Below the pieces are notes generated by a model. It saw only the letters and a list, made by a program, of their open reading frames with translations, searched no databases and was not told the origin of the DNA. DNA of 64,000 nucleotides, taken from the NCBI GenBank assembly GCA_029204225.1, contig CM055095.1, positions 9,512,243 through 9,576,242 on the forward strand, written 5' to 3'. Source of the DNA: Diphasiastrum complanatum. Taxonomy: Eukaryota > Streptophyta > Lycopodiopsida > Lycopodiales > Lycopodiaceae. Shown here one piece after another: positions 56,550 through 64,000 of this stretch (within the stretch, counting starts at the first letter, position 1; the number at the start of each line of letters is the position of its first letter). The position numbers and the translations under genes are program-made.

Positions 56550-57839
56550 GTACAGGGAGTGTACACAGTACAGTGTCGCCGTTGAAGAGAGCTTCGGGAG
56601 AATTGTCTTCTGAGAGTTCGGGGTTTTACGGCGGGTTGAAGACGGAAAGAGAAGCACTGGTGCACGGTTTCTAATTTATAGAGGCTTGCTAAGCTCAGCA
56701 GAGTGATTATTAGCCTGTGCATAGCATCAGACAGGGAAAAATTTGGTGAAAAATTGACAATTTCGAAGCCAGCTGAAAATTGAAACCGGACTTGGGGTTA
56801 CAGTTTTTATACATAACTGGTGATTTCTTCGTTGTTTGTGCACCGTTTTGGATTTCGTAAGGACAGGAAGGAAGCTAATCACATTGTCAATGAGCCATGG
56901 AGAGATTCTGAGGTTTGTGTCAGAGATTTGTCTCCAGACAGTTAACCTAGCAGATTTGCGGTAAAAAGGTGAAAAAGCCACTTTGTCAAGTTGAGCTAAA
57001 ATGACCGTTTCTCCACGGAATTTCCTGACTGAACACTCTACAGTCATGGATTCAGTAGGGCGACCCTGCTCCAGGCCTCAGATCGTGTTCAAAACGATCT
57101 ACAGGAGAGGTTGATCCAACATTTTTCAGGGAAGGAAGGCGCGGCCGCAGGCAGGGAAGTCGCAGGCTACGCAACACTCAGCTTAGTGTATCGAAGACCA
57201 TAGCGTCTGCAAGAGTTTAGTTCGATGCCCAGATGTACTTTGAACCTGTGGATGAGGTGTCAAATGAATCAACGGTCCAGCATCTGTGATGGGAGAGAAA
57301 TGTGAACCACAAGATTTGGTTCAGCCATTGGATGAGCTTTAAACAAGGCCCTGAAGAATTGAAGTGCATTATGGCCTTCAACTTCATTAAAAATTTTCAC
57401 ACTGAAAGTTGAGTTGGGTCCCTTCACAAGTGAAGAGTGAAGTTTCTTCAAAGTGAAGAAACAGTTGAAAAGCTAGAAAAGTCAGTATTTTTGGGTCCTT
57501 TGCCCGTTTTGACCCAAACGAAAGGCTATATATAACCTCCAAACGAAGGGCACCCGGACTGTACCTGCAAGTACGGTACAGCAAAACAGAGCGGTTGCAG
57601 CGAAGAAAGTATTCGGAGTATGCCAAAAGTAGTTTCACCATTCCACTGGGCGCGTTGTTGGGAGTTGACGACTAAGTGCATTTCGGAAGGCGACGCCGAT
57701 TTGGCTTTCAAATTGGTGGAAAAGCGGCGAGTGGCCTGGTAAGAAAAAAAGTGTAGGTCATTATTTTCAACTTCTGACATCACTGTTGGCCTCGACATAC
57801 TGTTCTTAGCCTAAGGCAGAAGTTTTAAGCAGTTTTGCA
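56550..57839 (+). other. Long untranslated leader of the nested copia
   Basis: 1.29 kb between primer site and gag start, without conserved coding sequence on the sense strand. Antisense open frames up to 106 codons (56,727-57,047) show no known motif. Confidence 0.65.
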
Positions 57840-60800
57840 ATGGCAAACATGGGAGAGTCCATTTTGAGTGAAAGTAGCAAATTGGACGAGATTTCCAACT
57901 ATGCAATGTGGAAATTCAAAATGAAAAACATACTGATGGAGAAAGATGTGAGAAGTCGTCACAGGTGATGAGAGAAGGCCGCCAAATGAAGCAGACATCA
58001 AAGTGTTCGACAAAAAAATGAGAAAAGCTTTGACCTTCATTAACTTGTCAGTGAAGGATCACATCATTACCCACATTTGTGATGCTATTACACCCAGACA
58101 GGCATGTGATGTGCTAAAGGAACAGTTCGAGACGTCAAATCCGTCAAGAATCATGTTTCTAAAGTCAAATTTGAATAGTGTCCGCATGGAGCAAGGAGAG
58201 CACATTCAGACGTACATGACCAGAATCAAGACAATGAGAGATGAACTGCATTCTATTGGAGAGCGCATATGTGATGTGGAGCTGGTGCATAATGCATTAT
58301 GCGGCATTGCAGAATCCTATCAGATGTTTGTGAGCAGAATAGCATCAAGGGAAAGATCGCCAAGCTTTGATGAGCTTACAGGAATCTTGATGCAGGAAGA
58401 GCAACGACGAGAAATGGTGAAAGCTAGACGTCAAAATACTGATGATCAGGCACTTGCAACACGCCAAAAATAGGGCAAGGGCAAGAAGAAGACCAAACAA
58501 CAACTTGCCAAGTCTCAGGAGGATGAGGGATCTTCCAGCAAAACTAAAAAGAAAGCCAAGTGCTTTCATTGTGGTAAAAAGGGCCACTGAAAGAGTGAAT
58601 GTCGCAAATTCATGGCGGAACAAGACAAGGGGAAACCAAAACAAGCAGGTAACCTTGTCGATGAAGGTGAGATTGAAGACTCTAGCATCTTCATATCTGC
58701 ATTGTCATCTAATCAAGATGATCAAACATGGTATATTGACTCAGGAGCCACAAGACACATGACAGATAACAAGAACTAGTTCAGTAGTTTGAAGGCATTG
58801 GATAATGGGACATCTGTTTCACAAGCAAATGGTGAAGTGTGCATGATCAAGGGAATAGGCACAGTTTCAGTCCAACTGTCTGATGACAAAAGCAGGATGA
58901 TCAGGGAGGTACTTTACGTACCAGGTTTGAAGAAAAATCTACTTTCTGTTGGAGTCATTACTGATCAAAAGTTGAAAGTAGAATTCACCCATGATCGTTG
59001 CTTTGTGAAGGATACGAACCAAAAGTTCAAAGTTATTGTGAATGGAGTAAGAGAGCCCAATAAAAAATTGTACAGGTTGAATGCTACAATCAAGGGGCAA
59101 CATGGACTTGTATCATCTGTTCCTTCGTAAACTGAGTTGTGGCACAAGAGGCTTGGTCACTTGAACTTGGGAAGCCTCAGTTTGATGAGAAAATTGGAGA
59201 TGGTAACAGGACTGCCTACAATAGAAGATCACTTGAAATCGATGTGCGAATCTTGTATATATGGGAAGCAGCATCAGGAGAAGTTCAATAAAGGGGGTGT
59301 TGCAAGAGCAAAGAACATCCTGGATTTAATCCACACAGATTTATGCGGGCCCATGAGGACCATGTCCTTAGGAAAAGCCTTCTATTTCATGACCTTTATT
59401 GATGATATGTCACGTAAGACGTGGATCTACTTCTTGAAGAAGAAATCAGATGCTTTTGATAACTTCAAGAACTTCAAAAACTTGGTCAAAAATCAGACAG
59501 GTAAGAAGATCAAAGTCCTAAGATCAGATAGTGGAGGTGAGTATAAGTTTAATGACTTCAATGATCTTTGTGATCAATGTGAGATTAAAAGACAATTTAC
59601 ACAAGCTCATACTCTTGCTCTCAATGGTGTAGCTGAGCACAAAAATCGTACGATTGCGGAAAGTGCCAGATCTATGCTAGCTGAGATGAAATTACCAAAA
59701 GATTTTTGGTCAGAAGCATGTAGCACGGCAGTCTATCTTCAAAATAGAAGTCCTACCACTGCCATACCAAAAATTACACCTGAGGAAGCATTCACAAAGA
59801 AGAAGCCAAAGGTGAACCACTTGCGAATCTTTGGATGTAAGGCCTTTGTACTTATTCCTAAGGAAGAATGACGTAAACTTGATGTAAAAGCTATCAAGTG
59901 CATATTCCTAGGATATGATGATCGCGTGAAGGGCTATAGATGTTTTGATCCAGTCAAAAACAAAATCCATATAAGCCGAGATGTTATCTTTGATGAATCC
60001 AAGATGTATGAAGACGAAGATGCTGAGAAGATAGACACATCCAGTAGGAAAAATGGTATAGTGAGGATACCACCTGATGATGATCCATTCATTGACCTTC
60101 CGAGTGATGAACATGAGGATACATCTCAAGATACTACTACTCAACCTCATGAAACAGGTTGGAGAGGTAGAGACAAACCTTTTGGTGCAAGAAGGATTGA
60201 AATTGCAGGTGACAAACGCAAGGAGAAGGATGTACTGTGGGATACATTTTCACCAGGAAGCCGATCACCTGACAGAAAGCTCCCTAAGTGGTTTGAGAGA
60301 TTGATGGAGAGCCGCGATATAGATGACTTTCCAGGATCATCTAACCAGGGAGAGCTACAAAGATCAACAAGAGAGAAGATACTACCTGAAAGGTATGAAG
60401 CAAATTATGCTCTATTATCCAACATTATTCAAAGCAAAGAACCTTCGACTTATGGTGAAGCGAAGGATGATGACATTTGGATCAAAGCCATGGGAGAGGA
60501 GATGGAGTCAATTGCTAAGCATAGCACATAGGACTTAGTAGAACCACCAGTTGGCAAGAAACCCATTGGTTGCAAATGGGTATATAGAACTAATTACCAT
60601 GCAGATGGAAGCATAGCAAAGCACAAAGCAAGATTGGTAATCAAAGGGTATGCACAAAATAAAGGCATTGACTATGAAGAGACCTTTGCGCCGGTGTGTA
60701 AGTGGAATACTCTATGTCTACTTATTGCTTTAACTTCACATTTTGGTTGGCCTTTGCATCAGATGGATGTGAAATCTGCTTTTCTAAATGGTGAGTTAGA

Positions 60801-61971
60801 AAAAGAAGTGTTCATGGATCAACCTGAAGGCTTTGTAACGAAAGGACAGGAAAATAAAGTATGTCGCTTGAAGAAAGCGCTTTATGGTCTTAAACAAGCA
60901 CCACGTGCATGGTATAGCAGGATTGATGTCTACTTTTGTTCAAAGGGGATGGTAAGAACACATTCTGATCCAAATCTATATGTCTTATGCTTTGATGGTA
61001 TGGTTGCTTTGATTGCTCTTTATGTTGATGACTTGATTATTATGGAAAATAATCAAGAGATGATAGACATGATCAAGAAAGACCTCATGGAACAATTAGA
61101 GATGACGGATCTCAGCCTGATGCATTACTGCCTTGGAGTAGAAGTGTGGCAAAAAGGATATGAAGTGGGTTTAACACAGGTGAAATATGTCAAAGAGTTA
61201 CTACACAAGTTTAGGTTGCAGGATTGCAAACCAGTAAACACTCCTATTGAACCAGGTAAAAAGCTTTCTAAGCTTGATGAATCATAGTCATTTAATGCTA
61301 CGCTATATAGACAGTTAGTAGGGAGCTTGATTTACATTACCACAACTAGACCAGATATATGTTATGTTGTTGGCATTGTAAGTCAGTTTATGGCAGCACC
61401 TACGGAAACGCATTGGAAAGCAGGTAAACGCATTTTGCGTTATGTGAAAGGCACTTCAGAGTATGGCTTGATTTACAAGAAGCATGATGGTTTACCTGAG
61501 TTGTGTGGCTATGTGGATGCGGACTGGGGAGGTGACTATGATGATCGTAGATCCACCACAAAATATATATTCCAGTTTTGTGGTAATTGCTTTTCCTGGT
61601 CTAGGAAGAAGCAAAGTACAATTGTTCTTTCCACCACAGAAGCAGAGTATAAGGCAATGTGTAGTGCTGCACAAGAAGCTATATGGTTGAGACAAATCTT
61701 GGAAGAAGTTGGCATAAAGCAGAAAAATCTCACGACTTTACATAGTGACAATCAGAGTGGCATTCAGCTAGCACAAAATCCAGTGTTCCATGCGAGAACT
61801 AAACACATTGAGATTCAATATCACTTCATACATGAGAGGCTGCTGAGTCGTGAAATTCATGTTGTTCATTGTAGTACAGAAGAACAACTAGCTGATATTT
61901 TCACTAAGCCACTTACTGGAGAAAAGTTTGATAAATTTAGATCAAAACTTTCTGTATTTAAAGTTTGTTGA
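57840..61971 (+). pseudogene. Copia gag-pol polyprotein with scattered nonsense codons
   Basis: Domains in order: capsid (57,840-58,470; MANMGESILSESSKLDEISN, frameshift near 57,955), CCHC knuckle (CFHCGKKGH-KSEC), protease (WYIDSGATRHMT, 58,730), pre-integrase (WHKRLGHLNLGSL, 59,137), and integrase with D, D and E in HTDLCGP, RSDSGGEY and GVAEHKN. RT follows with DVKSAFLNGELEKEVFM, LYGLKQAPRAWY and the active site YVDDLI (61,021). RNase H follows with DADWGGD, TTEAEYKA and HSDNQSG. All catalytic residues survive. Seven stops break the frame: 58471 TAG, 58588 TGA, 58777 TAG, 59128 TAA, 59869 TGA, 60529 TAG and 61285 TAG. The natural stop is at 61,969. An intact copy would encode its own packaging, cDNA synthesis and integration; this one is recently silenced. 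Confidence 0.95.
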
Positions 61972-62036
61972 CTTTAAAGCTATGTATATGACTGTATAAA
62001 AAGTGACTCTACTTTAAGGGAGAGAGTTAGAATTAA

Positions 62037-62301
62037 AGTTAGAATCACTGTGTTACTATACTGTGGGTCCTATCGGTGGATAAGGATCAGTTGGCCTCGC
62101 CACGAGGCAAGTCGACGGGACATGCGTCCCGCCAACGGCAACCTGGGTCATGCATGGGTTGCCTGAGTGAACAACTATATGTACAGTGTAATTTCATTTT
62201 GAGAAAATACAGTTGCTATGTGAGCTTGCTGAGGAGAGTGATTTTCTGTCTATGTTACTGTGTAGCATGATCTGTGTTCCTATGCAAAGCAAATTCTAAG
62301 T
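62037..62301 (+). repeat. 3' LTR of the nested copia
   Basis: Same length and ends as the 5' LTR. It is preceded by a purine tract (AAGGGAGAG) and by an extra 12-bp AGTTAGAATTAA that echoes the LTR start. Confidence 0.9.
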
Positions 62302-62545
62302 GCTACAACCAGTCACTCAAATCAGCAACAAGAAGAAGATGAAGCAGCTTTCATGACCAAAGTCGGAGAACAATAGGATATCGATTCATGGTATCTAGGT
62401 TTCGGAGCAACTCAACACATGACTCACGACTATAAGTCATTCACCCACACTCGAGTTGTGCAACTTGGAGACAACTCATCACATTCAATCAAAGGTGAAA
62501 GAACAATCAGAGTTGAATTCAAAAGAGGTGAAGTCAGTTTTGTTG
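62302..62545 (+). pseudogene. Host copia protease remnant
   Basis: It continues the host gag after the nested insertion (SATTSHSNQQQEEDEAAFMT). After a stop near 62,369 the protease follows, SWYLGFGATQHMTHD, in which the catalytic D-S-G is lost (G-F-G), and then VVQLGDNSSHSIKGE. Recognisable sequence ends near 62,545. Confidence 0.85.
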
Positions 62546-62892
62546 TCCAACGTTCTCCACATTTTCTCACTCTTATAACTAATTTTACCCTCTCCTGATT
62601 GGATCGAAACTTGTACTACACCCGACACTCACTCAGTTTGTAGATCCATACACCCCGTTCCAAGCATCTAAAGCCACATCTTAGGGAGGCGTAGAAAAGT
62701 GCCAAAGGAGTGAGTTTTTTTGCTTTTTTGCCATTTTCTCTGATTTTACAAGTTTTTTACTCACCCTACTATTGCTTTTTGTGTTTTTGTAAAAAAAAAA
62801 TTCTCTCGCAAACTTTCTAATGAGCAATGTAGACTCTATTATGCAACTAAATAGCTCGATGAGTTAAAAAAATTTAATCACCAATCTGATTA
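62546..62892. other. No recognisable gene
   Basis: Short AT-rich stretch between the host copia and the next LTR. Confidence 0.5.
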
Positions 62893-63707
62893 TGTGAAAA
62901 TTATGCAAAATCTAGCTTGATGTATTTGCATTTTTATGTACATATGTAAATCACACATGTGTGGAGCATGTTCCCATGTGTGAGTAGTAGGCCTATTTGC
63001 ATTAGCCAATTCATAGTCTAGAATAGCTTGTTTTTCAAAGTAATGTGAAACTGCAATCATGTAGAAGCATGACAAGTGTCATCGTGAGATTGGGCCAAAA
63101 TCCACCCATGACTTGTACAAATCAAAAGCATGATTAGGCATAGGTATTTGGGTCATGACCTCTAGCTTAATCAAAGGTTAACACCTCCTATTTTGTAGGG
63201 ATGCAAAAAGTGAAAGTGGTGGACCTCAATGTACCACCCTCATCTCATTGGTCTATAGGGTCCAATCACATTTAGAGGTTCAAAAAGAGTGGCCCAATCA
63301 TATTTCAAGGCTCTCCACGTGAAAATTAGTGTAGGAACTCAAGCTACCACTATATATGATGATACCTCCTTTGTACATAAGGATTTTGAGAGCTCATCAA
63401 GTTTTTGACTTGCATACTTTTGGTCTATTCTCTCTCTACCTAAGAGTTTGATTGGTTTCTCTCTCTACACAAGAGCAAGGTGCTTTTTTGGCTCTTAAAT
63501 AATGAGATTTACTTATTTTTCTCAAGGATATGCATGAAACTTGCTTGAATTTGGATGATGATTGTCTTTTGTGTGCATAGATCCAGATTGTGTTAGATAG
63601 CTCTTGAAAATCCGAGTTGATCAAGACTAATTTGGTAGTGTGAAACCTCTCATGCATGTAGGAAATGGATGATCTATTCAAGGTCCTCAAAACTCACTTT
63701 TTTGACA
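62893..63707 (+). repeat. LTR of the TGTGAA copia family
   Basis: 815 bp, TGTGAAAATTATGC to CTTTTTTGACA, followed by a primer site. It shares GTGTGGAGCATGTTCCCA and CTCTCTCTAC--AAGAG blocks with the LTR at 50,948. The internal region is cut off after about 110 bp, so this is a 5' LTR of a truncated element. Confidence 0.8.
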
Positions 63708-63719
63708 TGGTATCAGAGC
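63708..63719 (+). promoter_or_regulatory. Primer binding site, tRNA-Met
   Basis: TGGTATCAGAGC directly after the LTR end. Confidence 0.9.
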
Positions 63720-63829
63720 TAGACCCATGCATGCTTGAAGGTAGATCATCAAAAAGCAAGATTCTATGTGAAAAATCTAGGTTTGGGAGTGCTCTTGGAT
63801 CTCGATTGTCTTCTAGCTTCAAAAAAAAA

Positions 63830-64000
63830 AATGACATCTCTACCAACAATCACTTTGTTAGTAGAAGGAATGTAAACCTTGTAGGCTTTACTCACCTCAC
63901 TATATCCAACAAAAATACCTCTTCTTAAAGATGGATCCTCCTTGGTCCTATCATCAAGAGTAATGTTGACATAGCATGTGCATCCAAAGGTTCTTAGAAA
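63830..64000 (-). pseudogene. Copia integrase C-terminal fragment, running off the edge
   Basis: On the - strand: FLRTFGCTCYVNITLDDRTK, DPSLRRGIFVGYSEVSKAYK, VYIPSTNKVIVGRDVIF. This is the typical end of a copia integrase. It is opposite in orientation to the LTR just before it and joined to it at an A-rich tract (63,820-63,830). The rest lies outside the window. Confidence 0.88.

Larger units (their letters stand above)
56272..62301 (+). mobile_element. Young, nearly complete Ty1/copia element nested in the host copia
   Basis: A 6.03-kb element with two 265-bp LTRs (56,272-56,536 and 62,037-62,301) that differ at six sites (about 2.3%). It has a primer site directly after the 5' LTR, a 1.29-kb leader, a complete gag-pol and a polypurine tract. 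The target duplication GCTAC (56,267-56,271 and 62,302-62,306) lies in the host copia between its knuckle and protease. The LTRs lack TG..CA ends. The lineage within copia was not determined. Confidence 0.93.

Overview
The window looks like nuclear DNA of a flowering plant: AT-rich, loaded with plant-type LTR retrotransposons primed by initiator tRNA-Met (primer binding sites reading TGGTATCAGAGC), with a TRIM, a likely Helitron, plant telomere-type CCCTAAA repeats, GA/CT microsatellites and one intron-rich plant gene. No species is named, because nothing in the sequence fixes it.

The one convincing host gene is on the + strand from 21,535 to 37,812. Seven coding exons, all with GT..AG borders and matching phases, give a 292-residue membrane-anchored RING-CH (RINGv, C4HC3) E3 ubiquitin ligase of the plant DUF3675/PIT1-like family. 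About 96% of its 16 kb span is intron. Intron 1 (8.0 kb) holds a young antisense non-autonomous LTR retrotransposon (22,554-27,761, target duplication GGAGG). Intron 6 (5.9 kb) holds a LINE fragment, a gypsy fragment and a putative DNA transposon with a captured-looking reading frame. The promoter has three G-boxes, two of them a perfect inverted pair.

Left of the gene (1-20,600) lie broken Ty3/gypsy remains. On the - strand (2,770-7,610) are RNase H and integrase plus an unusual long coiled-coil extra ORF. On the + strand (11,220-15,000) is a gag-protease part containing a 0.76-kb internal inversion and a small copia reverse-transcriptase fragment. A 5' LTR with a tRNA-like insert lies between them. 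A nearly complete 342-bp TRIM with target duplications is at 16,956-17,297.

Right of the gene (38,000-64,000) is a nested Ty1/copia graveyard. It holds a non-autonomous copia on the - strand (41,418-45,214), a gypsy protease-RT remnant (49,750-50,900, - strand), a copia with a broken 3' LTR ending in telomere-like repeats (50,948-53,722), a copia gag fragment (54,947-55,385) and an older copia (about 55,426-62,545). That older copia is split by a young, nearly full-length copia (56,272-62,301) with 265-bp LTRs, a GCTAC target duplication and seven nonsense codons in gag-pol. A further LTR lies at 62,893-63,707, and a copia integrase fragment on the - strand runs off the right edge.
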